NCBI GenBank assembly: GCA_014529385.2
Contig: CM043951.1
Location: 112,055,469 to 112,119,468, forward strand
Reading direction: 5' to 3'
Length of the DNA stretch: 64,000 nt
DNA from: Adiantum capillus-veneris
Taxonomy: Eukaryota; Streptophyta; Polypodiopsida; Polypodiales; Pteridaceae
Shown here: positions 33,285 through 45,500 of the stretch, one piece after another
How the letters are laid out: each line of letters opens with the position of its first letter
Numbering within the stretch: the stretch's first letter is position 1
Notes under the pieces: model-generated
What the model was told of the DNA's origin: nothing
Database searches by the model: none
What the model saw: only the letters and a program-made list of their open reading frames with translations
Made by a program: the position numbers and the translations under genes

Positions 33285-34025
33285 AGAGAACTAGCGGCTA
33301 AAATCACGGAGGATTTAGCCAAGAAGGTGCCAGAGCAGCCAGAAAGTTCTGAAGCCCGAGTCATTCAGAAGATGCCATCCCAATCAACTGAGAAAGATCA
33401 GTCAAGACCGGGCATACCTGAGACCATGTTGGCTGTAGTACAAGGAATAGCTGATGAACGGAGAGTTGATGGAACGATTGGAAGCACTGCAAGGGAGGAA
33501 TGGCAGTGTGAAGATACAACCAGTTCTTCGAGCTCTGACAACCAGTCTGATCAAGAGAAATAAGAAATCCATGTTAAAATGTTTGATAGAATTCAGAATT
33601 TGACTGTGGAGCTGGAAGATATCAGAAAAACCTTGCATGAAGTGGCACACTTCATCAGACAGTGCAAGAAAGTTGAAGCGGAGGCCAGAACAATGGACCT
33701 GACGGCCGTCCGAGATGATGAGGTCCCGCTCATTTAGGTGGACCACAAGGTTTGGAAGCAATGGGAACCTCTTTCAAGTGTTATCTTGGATGGAGGAGCA
33801 GGAGTCAATATAATGGGAGTTCATCTCCAATAGAGAATGGACATCACGAATCTAAATCTAGCACCATTTAAAGTGCGAATGGCAGATCACAGAGTAGTAC
33901 AAGCTACGAACATGATTGAAAATATGCAGATAAGAGTAGGCGGGGAAATATTTAAAACTAGCTTCTTAGTTCTGGATGTGCAAGGGGCATATGGGATGCT
34001 GCTAGGGTGCCCATGTTCAGAGTAG
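33285..34025 (+). pseudogene. gypsy-2 linker and aspartic protease
   Basis: An acidic, Ser-rich linker (33327-33563) leads to the protease. ILDGGAGVNIM near 33784-33816 keeps the catalytic Asp, followed by a stop (TAG at 33832-33834) and the frame MDITNLNLAPF... ending YGMLLGCPC (33837-34025), the terminal motif of the fold. Unlike copia-1 and gypsy-1, the active-site Asp is intact here. Confidence 0.8.
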
Positions 34026-34582
34026 GACATGCTATTCATAACTATGCAAATCAAACCTTAACCATAGAAGGGGCCAGCAACATAATTCAGATCCAGACAA
34101 AAAATACTAGGAGCTGGAGAAAAGAGCCGAGGCCGAAGTAATTATTCCAGAAGTATAAGGCAACCAAGATCGAATGGATGTTAGCAGCGTTGAATATATT
34201 TCCTTTAGCAAAGATTTTCTTGAATGCAATTTTACTAAATTAAGAGCAGGCCGACAAGCAGAAAAATCAATTCCCAGATCAATTTACTAAAAACAACACA
34301 AAGGAAAGATCAATTCAGTTAACTGGGAGGCTGGAGTAATCAACTGACACTGGCATGATAGAGGAGCCAATACATTCTAAAGAACATCCAGAATGCTGAT
34401 TCATAACAGAATGGGCCATCCTGGGATTATGCTGAGGAATCGACCAAAAAAAAAGGAGGCAGACCTAATTGGTTGCTTCCAGATGACCAAGAAGTGGAAG
34501 AGTGGAACCTAGGTTCGGAGGATAGTCCTAGGATGATCATGGTCAATAAGCATCTCAATCCTATAATGAAGGAAAAGGCAGG
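34026..34582 (+). pseudogene. gypsy-2 protease-RT spacer, decayed
   Basis: No frame stays open for more than about 60 codons. Its position implies the spacer of the polyprotein. I see no motif. Confidence 0.45.
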
Positions 34583-35945
34583 ATGTTCCAAAACTATAAA
34601 GACATATTTTCCTGGGAACAAACATACCTGAAAGGGGTGGATCCTAAAGTATGTCAGCACCGGATACCGTTGAAGCCAGATGCTAGGCCAGTACGACTGC
34701 AAAGATACCAAATGAACCCCAACTATGCTAAGAAGGGCGAAGAGGAGATTGATAATCTTCTCAAGGGTGGGTTTATCACAGAGGTGGACAATAGTAATTG
34801 GCTATTCTCCATAGTCGTAGTTCCCAAGAAAAATGGGAAATTGAGAGTTTGTGTTGACTATAGGAAACTCAACGCCCAAACTATCAAAGATCCATTTCCA
34901 TTTCCTTTTACTGACATGTTGCTTGATGAGATCACAGGATATGAAATGTATAGATTTATGGATGGTTACAGTGGCTATAACCAGTTTACAGATCGCTCCT
35001 GAAGATAGAGCGACGACCACTTTCATCACCGAGTGGGGAGCTTTCATGTATTTGGTGATGCCTTTCGGCCTGTGCAATGTACCAGCTGCCTTTCAGCAGT
35101 GTATGATAGAAATGTTTAATGAGTTCCTTCATCGGTTCCTTGCCATCTTTATGGATGAATTTACTGTATATTCAGATGAGGAACAACACCTATTATTCCT
35201 AGAAATGGTTTTCAAACGCTGTCAGGAGAAGCGGATTTGTCTGAATCCATTTAAATCCGTTTTCCTAGTTTGGAAGGGACAGCTACTGGGACACGTGGTA
35301 TCCCGTAATGGAATAGAAATGGCCAATGATAAAATCCAGTGTGTTCAGCAAGCTAAAGCACCTAGAAATGCATCTGAGCTAAACTCTTTCCTGGGATATG
35401 TTAACTTCTATAAAAGGTTTGTGCATAAGTTTGCTTCTCAAGCAGTACCATTATATGAGCTTACAAAGAAGACCAGTAATTTCAATTGGACTACCGAATG
35501 TGAGGAGAGCTTCCAGAATATGAAAAGGGTCATTCCCAGTAAACCACTCCTTAGGCAACCAAACTGGGATGTTATTTTCCATGTACATGTGGACGCTTCG
35601 GGACTGGAAATGGGGGTGATATTGGCTCAACGAGACGGCAGGACTGATTATCCTGTTTATTTTGCCAATCTCGCAGATTCAGTCAGGCTGAACAAGGTTA
35701 TACAACCCCTGAGAAAGAAGCCCTTGGAATGGTTTTCAATGCTACAAAGTTGAGGCATTACTTGTTAGGGAAGTTGTTCCATTTTTATGTGGACCATCAG
35801 GCTCTTTTGTTCTTGGTTAATAAAGTCGTTATTCAAGGCAAGTTGATACAGTGGATGATGTTCCTAATGGAGTTTGAATTCAAAATTTTCCATAAGCCTG
35901 GCAAGAATCACTGTGAAGTTGATTTTCTCTCCAAAAGTACAGAAG
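34583..35945 (+). pseudogene. gypsy-2 reverse transcriptase and RNase H, frameshifted
   Basis: Three overlapping frames are needed: 34583-35002 (KKNGKLRVCVDYRKLNAQTI, FMDGYSGYNQ), 34989-35753 (APEDRATTTFITEWGAF, MPFGLCNVPAAFQQ, FLGYVNFYKRFV, then RNase H VHVDASGLEMGVILAQ) and from 35729 (KLRHYLLG, YVDHQAL, HKPGKNHCEVDFLSK). The polymerase active site reads FMDE instead of F-x-DD, so the second catalytic Asp is replaced by Glu. Frame breaks lie near 34990 and 35740. Confidence 0.9.
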
Positions 35946-37563
35946 GTTATTCAGAAGTACCCTTGAGGGACGAACCACTAGACGCTGACTTATTTCAGCT
36001 AGAAGCAGAAGAATCAGTTGATCCTGAATGGTATGATGTTTATCAGTTTCTTTCTCAAGGTGCTTTTCTAGAGTACTGGAGGCAGAACCAGAAGAAAGCT
36101 TTGGTTATCAAAAGATTCAAGTTTAATATCATTGGAGGGTCACTCTATCGATTAGGTGTTGATGGTAGACTTCGGTGTTGTGTGCCTATGGAAGGGAGAA
36201 TGCAAGTTATTTCAGAAGCATATAATGGCAAATCTGGTGGAAATTTTTCCAATGAGGTTACCTACAAGAAGATTCTGCAAGCTGGTCTGTGGTGGCAAAG
36301 ACTAATTACTGATGTTAGAAGTTTTTATAAAACTTGTGACATAAGCCAAAGAATGGGTAGACCTACAGCTGCAGATATGACTCCTTTAATGCCAGTACAA
36401 CCAGTGGGTGTGTTCATGAAATGGGGTATAGATTTTATGGGACCTTTTAAGAAGGTTACCCCCAGGAAGAACAAGTACACAATAATGGCTACTTGTTATG
36501 TCACTAAGCGGGTTGAAGCTAAGGCTCTTCCTGACAACAGAGCCAAGTCAAGTGCACGGTTTCCATTTGAGAATATTGTCTATCGATATGGATGTCTGGT
36601 AGTGATTGTGTCAGATCAAGGACCACATTTTATCAATGACACCATGGAAATTCTATTGGATATGTGTCAGGAGATGGGTCATGTACCCTAAGAACTAGTC
36701 TAGGCAAGGACTACGGCCACGGGCCGGGCTAGGCAGTGTGGAGAGGGGATCCGTCTAGGGAAGGGGCTAGGAGTCCACCTAAACAGGAAGGTTGGGAGGA
36801 GGATCTATCAGAGCCTAGTTGCCTAGTTTCTTACAATATGTTGTCAGTCAAGCATCGGAAATCTACTCCTTATTATCCCAGATGCAATCGACAGGCTGAA
36901 AGTAGTAACAAGACTATCAGGACTATTCTCACTAAGGTTGTGCAGAAGAAGCCAGACCAGTGGGATTTGAAACTCCAGACTACTTTATGGGCATATAGGA
37001 TAGCATACAAGGTCACTACTGGGTTGATACCATTTAGATATGGTGCTGAGGCTATGGTACCTATGGAGTTTGTTATCCCAAGTCTGAGAATGGTTGTTAA
37101 ATATGGCTTAGACTTCAACCACAATCTAAAAAAACGCCTAGATGAACTCAGACAACAGGCTATGCTGGAACAAGAAATTGTTCAACAATGAAGGAAGCAC
37201 TGGCATGATCGCCAAATTAACGTTCAGGAATTTCAGAAAGGAGATTTGGTGCTTCTCTATCAGTCTAGATTGGGGCCGAAGAAGCCAAACCTGAAGATTG
37301 ACTGGGCAAGACCGTTTGAGGTAGACTGGGTCTTCTCCAATGGTACGGTAAGACTGAAAGATCTATCTGGATTATTGTTGCCCGGAGTATATAATGGTGC
37401 GAAGATCAAGCTCTACTATGCAGAAGTTAGAGAGTCTGGCCAAGAACAAGGTACTAAGGAATTAGGAACTGAAGATCAAGAGATACCAGAATCAGATATT
37501 TTTGGGATTTTTCATGTGCAACCAGTTCCAATTTCAGAACCAGTACCAGTAGAACCAAACTAG
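35946..37563 (+). pseudogene. gypsy-2 integrase, broken
   Basis: The zinc finger is damaged: both His positions are Asn (YNGKSGGNFS) and the Cys pair is CDIS. The core keeps Asp in WGIDFMGPF and Asp in VSDQGPHF. The frame then stops at 36691, and about 150 bp of foreign-looking sequence (36690-36845) precedes the third catalytic residue, Glu in CNRQAESSN. After a stop at 37191 the C-terminal segment continues (FQKGDLVLLYQSRLGP...) to a TAG at 37561-37563. No chromodomain is present. Confidence 0.88.
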
Positions 37564-38056
37564 ATTGATCTTAGAATTAGTACTAGTGTGATCAAACCAG
37601 ACTGGGAACCAGTCCAGTGTCAGTGGAAACACACTTTTTAATTTTTAAGCACCCAACGGTCCGATGGCATGCCAGTAGTAATCATTTCAAGGATGGGTAG
37701 AAGACTTGTCCAATGCATGTCTGCCACGACAGCAGCGATGCACACAAGTCTAGGAGCAGCGAGTGGTGGAGCTTTTATGGTGCGAACGTGTATAACAGTC
37801 AGGAGAGTCGGTATTTTTCCTCACAAATCTCCTACGTGACAATTTCCTTCCGTTGTTCATTTGCCAACGCGAAGCTCTAAGGTATCTTCACTACAACCGC
37901 AGACTTCGTCTTCTGAGGAGACAATCAACTTCTGACTAGCTTTGCCAGCAACACCTGGGTACGACTTTGAAGCATCAAGTAAGTCTTCTTCTTCCTCGCC
38001 TGTTTCGTCGTCTTCACGGTGTATGGGTAGGAGGAAGCGTTCAGACAAGATGTAGG
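37564..38056 (+). other. Spacer between integrase and the extra ORF of gypsy-2
   Basis: About 490 bp with no supported coding. Internal stops occur in all plus frames, and the minus frame 37857-38114 looks like a shadow. Confidence 0.4.
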
Positions 38057-41000
38057 AATCTCTTGAGGAAACCCAAGCCATCGTCTTTGCTGCAAAGGCA
38101 AGCCTTCCCATCATTCCTTACAGCAAGATTCAAAGCTATGTATTCACCGACCAAGCTATGGCTTTGCTGCAACTATGGGATCTACGAGTCGTTCTGCAAT
38201 CCACAAGAATCTCTTTCGACGCGGCCATCATAAAGCAAGTTCTTGAATCTTTTTATGCTGAAGATGGCAGTGCCATAATGTATGGTAAAAAGGTGTCTGC
38301 TACACCAGAGGACATAGCTTTTGCATTCCGAATGCGTAATGAGCCCAAGCCATATGTGGCAACCCCACAAAAGATCAGTATGGTCCTAAAGGAGGATGAA
38401 GGTGCTAAGCGCAAGCAAAAAGCAAGTGGTCAAGGGATTCCAGTGCAGGACTGCAAGCTTCTATTGCTTACAGATTTGTGGCAGAAGCAGTGAGTCTTAA
38501 AAATAATCCAACAAATATGTGTCCAAGAAAGTTTTTTCTATGCTGCTGGCCAAGACATTGGATTCAAAGGTCTCTATCAACCTTTGTCTGATCCTATCAC
38601 ACAACTTGCTTCAGCACACTGCCATGTTGAAATCCCAGAATGTTTTTAAAGCTTGTTATGTTTGGCAATTTTTATATTGGGCCACTGCTCCAGATGCTCA
38701 TGGCCATGGAAAAATGGCTTGGAGTGAGAAGCTAGTTCCAAAATCCAAGAATATTGATCTGTCTTCAAATGAAGAAGCCACGGACAGTTAGACCACTCCA
38801 ACTGGTTTGAAAAAGAAGGCCATCGAACATCAGGTGGCATTTCAAAGAAACCGAAGACTATAGTGACGAAGAGCAGTGCTTTTCTGAAGCAGATAGAGAG
38901 TCAGGTCAAAACTGTGACTACTGAAAAGGCTATAGTTATCCAAGCTGATAAACAACCTGCTTAAAATACTGAGGTCAACCAGTCAGTAGGACATAGTACA
39001 ATCACTACTGGTACTGGCACAGAACAAGCAAAAGCAGCGACTTATGAGAAGGTAGCAGAACAGTCGACTTTGGACAAAGAACAACTAGACAAGGGTAAAG
39101 GTCAACTGGACAAAGGCAAAGGTCCATCATTTCCAACTTTACTGGGTGGTGTCTCTATCTCAAATAATGAAGAAGCTTTGCGTCTGGTAAATAAGAACAC
39201 GTTGCAGCAGATGTAGACCCATCCACTGAAAGGGCGTCTCTTTCTACAGAAAGCTAATTATGTAGCCTTGCCCTATATGGCTCCTGTTACAGTGTATGAG
39301 CCTACTGATTCTGACCCACCTATAGTTAACGATGGATTTTCATTCCTCATCCAGTCCTCCTGGAATACTATTCTCCACTGTATGGGACAAATGCTGGATG
39401 CTGTAAGGTCAGAAGATGAACTGAATAAGGCTAAAGCTGACTTAAAGGACGTTGAAGACCAAATTCAGAAGGTGAAGACAGCACGAGATGAGCAGAATCT
39501 TCGCCATAGGCTACTTGAAGCTCATTCAGATAGGGCTATTGAGCTATTAAAAAGCAAGTTAGTTAAGGCGGAGTTTGATATGCAGATTAAGAAGAAGAAA
39601 GCAATGAAGCACAGAGAGCTGCAGCTAGGGCTGCAACGATGTTGAAAATGAAGAGAGTTGACTTCAACTCCTTGATACTTTGCCATACAGATCTGAAGGC
39701 TTCCCTCACTGACATATATATTTAAAATTGCCTGGCTGAAATTTTAAATCCAGCAGGCAACGATGTCTTTGATCTGGAAAACTTGAAGTCTCTTATGGAG
39801 ACTATGGATGGTTGAATACAATAATGCTCTGATGAATCAAGAAATCCTGGATTATATTGAGCAGCAGAATTCCCTTGATGAAGCGGAAGAAGATAAGGAA
39901 GAAGAAGAGGATCAGGAAGAAGGAGCTGATAAGGAGGAGGATGACCAAGAAGAAGGGCATACTAATGATGATGATGATGTCTCACCTCCATATCTAGTTC
40001 CAGGACCTGCTACTGGTGGCATAGGGACAACTGAGGGCGTTCAATCACAACCAAACCAGCCAAGCCAAAATGAAGGGCAGAAGTCGAGCGGTCAGCAGCC
40101 AAAGAACAACAACCTAGTCACACTTGAAATCAGCCACAGCAAATCAATCACAGCTCAGTAGGGAGGCTAGAGGGAAAAGCAAAGTTAAGGATGAGGGACC
40201 AGCAGCTAATCAGCAGCATTCCTTACAGCTTATCACCCTTAACAGGCAATTGAGACATCAGCAGGCTCCCATAACCAGACAATATCTGGAGGAGGATGAT
40301 CTCCTGTCTAATCTGGAACGTTTTCAGAGACTGTATATTGGGGCCAGGGAAATGGTGGAGCATTGGAAATCAGTGGCTTTACATGATCAAGAAACTTGCC
40401 ATTTACCTGCACATCCTAGCACAGTCCAACTGCTGGAAAGGGTTCTTGAATGGATAATCACTGTTGAAGAGAGAGTGACCAACCCACATTTGCAAAGACA
40501 GTCTACTGCAGATTGTCGCTCTCTCGCTCTTGAATTAGAGCTTCTGTTGGGAAAAAAACCAGCCTACAAATGTATGAAGGATGTTAGGGGACAGTTGCAA
40601 GAGGTTTTGGTGCAGATGCAAACTTCTAGAGGAGTCTTGGATGAGAGAGTGCGGGCCATTCTTGAAGATCATACAACCACTAGTAAAGGACCTCAGACTA
40701 GAATGTCAGTTGGAGAACAGGCAACTGCTCTCAGCAAACTGTTTCAACTAGTGAGAATCACTAGAAACATGATGTAGCAAGAGAATCATGCTATTCTCAA
40801 CTTTTTAGAATTCGTGCCTGATTCTCCAGTTCTCTTGTATGTCTTCCCTGCAAGAGAGATAGAGCTGCCAAGATTTTTTCCAGCACTTTATCCTCAACAT
40901 CCAGAACCAGTTGATCGCCTTACATACTTCAAGATTATTGATGAGCTCCAGGATTGGTACGAGCGATCGACTGTGGAATGGAAAACTTGGCAAACAATGT

Positions 41001-41395
41001 TCAATGATGCTCTCAACCTCAATGATATTCACGAGCTGAAATGAGAGATGCAGAGGATCTGGATATGTATGGGTTAGTGGAAGATTCAGATCAGGGGCCT
41101 GACCAAGATCTCTAATCAGTTGCTACAACTTACTGTTGAGTCATCTAAATTGCGTGAAAAGGATATTGCAGCTAAGGCGGGCCTAGCACAATAGTATAGA
41201 GAGATGGCTGATATTCTTTTTGAAGCTCGGGTCAAAACCAATCAGCCTCTTCTAGAAGGATGGATCCATACTGCTTCGCATTGTCGCAAGCTGGCCAGAA
41301 CTAGGATCACCAAAGGCAGACGCACACTCTATGATCCTGACACCAAAACCTATCATTCCCTTACGCCTTATAAAGTAGAGATGACCACATAAAGG
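38057..41395 (+). pseudogene. Extra coding region downstream of gypsy-2 integrase, function unknown
   Basis: A chain of co-oriented frames spans 3.3 kb. First, 38057-38493 includes QVLESFYAEDGSAIMYGKKV followed by SATPEDIAFAF; it recalls the conserved region of the plant 'putative transposon protein' family found in Athila-type elements. The frame continues after a TGA at 38491 as SFFYAAGQDIGFKGLYQPLS. Then come 39268-39645 with a long coiled coil (KAKADLKDVEDQIQKVKTA), 39808-40161 with an acidic Glu/Asp tract, 40124-40777 and 40814-41044 (helical, no known domain), and 41204-41392, ending near the polypurine tract. At least six stops or shifts break it. The domain match is from memory and weak; the existence of a long decayed ORF is well supported by coding-like composition. 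Confidence 0.6.
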
Positions 41396-41566
41396 CGGGA
41401 CCAGCTTGAGCAGGAGTCCATTTACCGACCCGTTCAGAAGGAGAATGTTGGCACTGGGACTTCTCAGACGCCATCCAGGCCAAAGGGTAAACGAAAGCTG
41501 GTTCAATGGAAGGATACTGGGTAGTTCCATCTCAGAATTCAGTGGCGTCTTTTCTCCCTCAGTTGG

Positions 41567-41692
41567 AAGGTTGATATCAGTTTGTGTAGATGATGAGAGC
41601 TCTACACTGACCTTTTCCTTCTCAGGGGGAAGGTTGATATCCGTCTGTGTCAATGATGAGAGCTCTCCACTGACCCTTCCAGTTGGTTCTCT
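41567..41692 (+). repeat. 63-bp tandem duplication near the 3' end of gypsy-2
   Basis: AAGGTTGATATC at 41567 and 41630 starts two copies that share TGATGAGAGCTCT and CACTGACC. They differ by about 15 percent by eye. Confidence 0.85.
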
Positions 41693-41804
41693 ATTATTGG
41701 TCAAGTCCAATCCCCAACATCAGAAGCAGACAACGGATTTTTCAGCTTCAAATCAGAATCAGAAAGGGGAATTTTTCAAAAAAATTGGAATCTTGCCAAA
41801 ATTC

Positions 41805-41831
41805 AAGAAAGGAGGGAAGGATGTAGATGGC
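41805..41831 (+). promoter_or_regulatory. Polypurine tract of gypsy-2
   Basis: AAGAAAGGAGGGAAGGA lies about 10 bases before the 3' LTR start at 41832 and is the likely plus-strand primer. Confidence 0.8.
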
Positions 41832-42313
41832 TGAGACAGTCTCACTATGTGGGAGCGCTCTCTTATGAGACGGGCAGTGAATTAGTTAGTAGCTACTACG
41901 GTAATTACCATGGTAAACCCAAGGCATATAAATAGGGCCCATTACATTGTAATCGGGTTAGCAATTGGGTTAGCATAGTCAGGTTAGCATTTTGGAGGCA
42001 TTTATACTTGAGTTGTTAACCATTGGCAGTTGTTGACGGCTGTACTCTATCTGTAAATCACATCATACTCATTGTAATCTTTCATCTTTGATTCCAATCA
42101 CGGCAAATATTCCAGTTACACTTACTCTATATTCAGTACTCTGAATCTGAATCTGAATATTATTCTCAGTACATAGTCCGGTTCTTATTCCAATAGATAA
42201 ATTCCAGTTCAATTTGTGATCCTCTCTCCAGTCTACTATCTTAACTAATACATCACCATATGAAATCTTCTAACACTCGAATTAGCTATCTCAAGAGATC
42301 AGCTCCAATTCTA
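41832..42313 (+). repeat. 3' LTR of gypsy-2
   Basis: The LTR is uninterrupted, about 482 bp. Its right edge is placed by alignment with the left LTR (CTCCAATTTCA against CTCCAATTCTA). Numerous substitutions and short indels separate it from the left copy, so gypsy-2 is older than gypsy-1. Confidence 0.85.
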
Positions 42314-42514
42314 TGTTGCAACCGCCATTTTGGAGTTAGAGTGCGTTCGTACGCAAAAACGCTAAGGTTCGGGTTTCTGGATATAGGTGGTGCAAAAATA
42401 TTTGGGTTATCTCTAGTGTGAACATATAAAATTTGGTACATTGAAACAAGTGTATGTACGTAGATTGTGGTATAGGGTGGTAACCGACTATTTTTAGTAG
42501 TCTACTTAGAGACT
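42314..42514 (+). other. Second part of the copia-2 leader
   Basis: Non-coding sequence between the gypsy-2 LTR and the gag ATG at 42515. Confidence 0.5.
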
Positions 42515-45500
42515 ATGTCAAGGGTTGGAAGCATCTCGTCCAACAATGATGGGCTTAGCGAGGTTGTCAATGATAAGATGGACAAGAAAAACTTCCATGC
42601 TTGGAAGTTCAAAATGACCAATTTCCTTATGGACAAAGGTTATTGAACCACATTGATGAAGAGCATGAGAAAGCACCATCATTGCCAGAGGAAGGTGCAA
42701 GTGTGCTCAAATTAAGACATTTAAAATTGTAAACAGGGAGCTTAGAAGGTCATGTACTGGATTTTTTTCAGTGTACAAGACACTATGGTTGTGAATATAC
42801 AGGATATCCAATCTCCTAAGGAGGCTTGGTACATTTTGTTGTCATTGGTTGTGACCAACACAAAGGCAAGGAGGAAGTTGCAAATAAAGACTGAGTTGAA
42901 TACTATGCAAAAGAAAACATGTCCCTCAATGACTATTTGTTGAAGATGAAGAGTATATGTGAGTCACTTGCATCGATTGGTGTTACACTCGATGATGATG
43001 ATAAAGAGAGTGATAAAGTAGAAGCATATCTACCAGGTTTGGGTCCTCAGTACAAATAGTTTAAAACAAACATCCATCTTTGAGAGAATATTCCCACATT
43101 ACAAATTTGGTGTCCTCATTGATTTTCAAAGAGAATAAACTTGAGGAAGACTCCTCTATGAAAGGTGGAAAGAATTTTGAACATGTCCTTTTCAAAAATA
43201 GAGGAAGGGGAAGAGGGTGTGGTACAGGTGGTGGATGAGGCTGGGAAAGAGGCAACCACCCATCACAACAACATTATAACAATCACGGTTAGAACATAGG
43301 TGGTCGAGGAAACTTTTGAGGCAAGAGGAGTCCAAGAGTTCATGGAAATGCACAATGCAACAATGTTGGTCAACACGAAAATGTAGTATATTGGGGTTGT
43401 GGAAGGCATGGTCACTTTGAACGTGACTATCCAGATAGGAGGCAATAAAATAATTATGCTTCTACTAGCAGGAATGCAGATGAGACCAAGAGGTTCTTTG
43501 TGGCGTATCACATGCTGAATACTATGTCTGCAAATGTGGAAAAATCCTATGACAATGTCTGGTATGTGGACTACAATGCATCAAATCACATGACCAATCA
43601 TGGTCAATGGTTCATGGAAATGTAGACTCTACAAAGTCCTAGGTATGTAGAAATTGGGGATGATACTGGACATCCCATTATGCTAATAGGAAGTGTGTCA
43701 TTGTCTATGAAATATGGTAAAGTGAAGTACTTGGCTGCTCTACCGTTTGTACCCAACATTACAAAGAACATGGTTTTTATTGGGCAAATGGTTGAGAAGG
43801 GTTTGTACGTCATGTTTAACTTCGATGGTCTCTTTGTTGAAAAGAATAAGAAGAATGGAAGGGTGGTTGCACAAGGATATAAAGTGGACAAAATGTTTAC
43901 TGTAGATGTAAATGTGCCCGAAGTGAATGCTTCCATGTTTGCACGAGGTGCAGGTGTTGTTCTAGATATAGAGATGTGGCACAAACATATTGGTCGTGTA
44001 AATTTCAAAGGCTCAAAATGATGTAGAGTAAATAGATTGTTACAGGTCTACCTACATTCAAAGTTGAAATTTTGTGAAGCATGTCAATTTGGAAAGCATC
44101 ATTTCCTCATGAAAATCATGTAAGCAAGAATGCATTGGATTTAGTGCATACAAATGTACCGGGTCCGACAAAATACATCTATGGGTGGATGTAAATACTA
44201 TATGAGTTTCATTGATGACCATACAAGGAAGATGTTGGTCTACTTGATGAAGCAAAAAAAGTGAGCTGTTTATGCATTTTTTAAATCTCAAAGTTTTGGT
44301 TGAAAAACAGATTGGGAAACAAGTCAAGTTCTTGAGGTCAAATGGAGGGGGAAGATACTCTCTAAAAAAGCATGAAATCTAGAGGCTATTTTCGTTCAAG
44401 TGCACTCCACATCAGAATGATGTTAATGAGCGAAAGAACACACACATTATAGAAGTGGCTAGAGCATTGATGCATGAAAAGAACATACCTCACTGTAAAT
44501 GGGTTGAGATTGTTGTTACATGTGTTTATATTATAGGAGCTTTGTTGCTGCAATACATGATATGACACCTGAAGAAAATTTCAATGGTAAAAAACTTGAT
44601 GCATTAGATTTTAAAGTGTTTGGATGTACTGCTTATGTGCATGTTCTGGACGAGCTAATAAGTAAGCTTGGTCCAAAAGCAGGAAAATGCCTTTTCTCTT
44701 GAGTAGAAAGGGTACAATTGTTACAATCCTAGCTCAGGTGAAGTGAGGGTGAGCAAGGATGTTGTTGTTTTTTTTGTAAATGACAAGTTGGTATGTTGAT
44801 GTAAAAGATGATTTTGGGGCTTATGTAAGAGAGAATGTGGATGCAAAAAATAGAGATGCGTAGTCACAAGTTTTGAGTGGGCTGCATGGGTCCTCTAGTG
44901 TAAGTCATGGTGAGAATCCATGGAGTGGCAGGTTACATGAAAAAGTGAGCATTGCTAACTCTTCAAATGTATCAAGAAAAAGAAAGGAAAAAATTGATGA
45001 TGCCCCTAAGTTGCCAAATGTGAGTGTTGGTTATGATGATGGCGATAGTAGTGGTTCTGAGCATTTTTTGGATGAGGAGTTTAGCATACCCTCTATGAAG
45101 ACATAGGGTGCAAGAAGGATGCAAGCAGGGAACAAGGCACCTAGAAATGACCTTGGACCATGCAGGTCAAACATATCAAGAACTATTGTGTATACATTGA
45201 CTTATGACAACTATGTGGCTCGTCATTTTGCATTTATGGTGAAGATTATAGAGGAAGTGCAACCCACATGTTTTGAGGATGCTATCAAGGATGAAAAATA
45301 GTGGAAAGCTATGGATGAAGAGATGCTTTCATTTGATGAAAATGGAACATGGAAGTTGGTGCCATTACCAAAGGAAAAGAAGGCAATTGGATGTAGGTGG
45401 GTTTACAAAATAAAGCATAATGTTGATGGTAGTGTGAGCAAGTAAAAGGCTATATTTGTGGCCAAAGGTTATGCATAGACTCATGGGATTTATTATAACC

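Larger units (their letters stand above)
29514..42313 (+). mobile_element. Ty3/gypsy element gypsy-2, Tat-like, with extra 3' coding region
   Basis: The two LTRs begin TGAGACAGTCTCAC (29514 and 41832) and are about 485 bp once the insertion in the left one is removed. Between them lie gag, protease, RT, RNase H and integrase on the plus strand, then about 3.4 kb of further coding remnants and a purine tract just before the 3' LTR. Integrase lacks a chromodomain and has the WGIDFMGPF and HRKSTPYYPR motifs typical of the Tat/Athila side of gypsy. Numerous stops and frameshifts and LTR divergence show that it is old. It sits in the copia-2 leader. I could not find a clean target duplication. Confidence 0.9.

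Noticed and set aside
29514..42313. Extra ORF of gypsy-2 as a retroviral envelope
   Set aside because: I see no signal peptide or membrane-spanning segments in the readable frames; coiled-coil and acidic tracts alone do not support an envelope.
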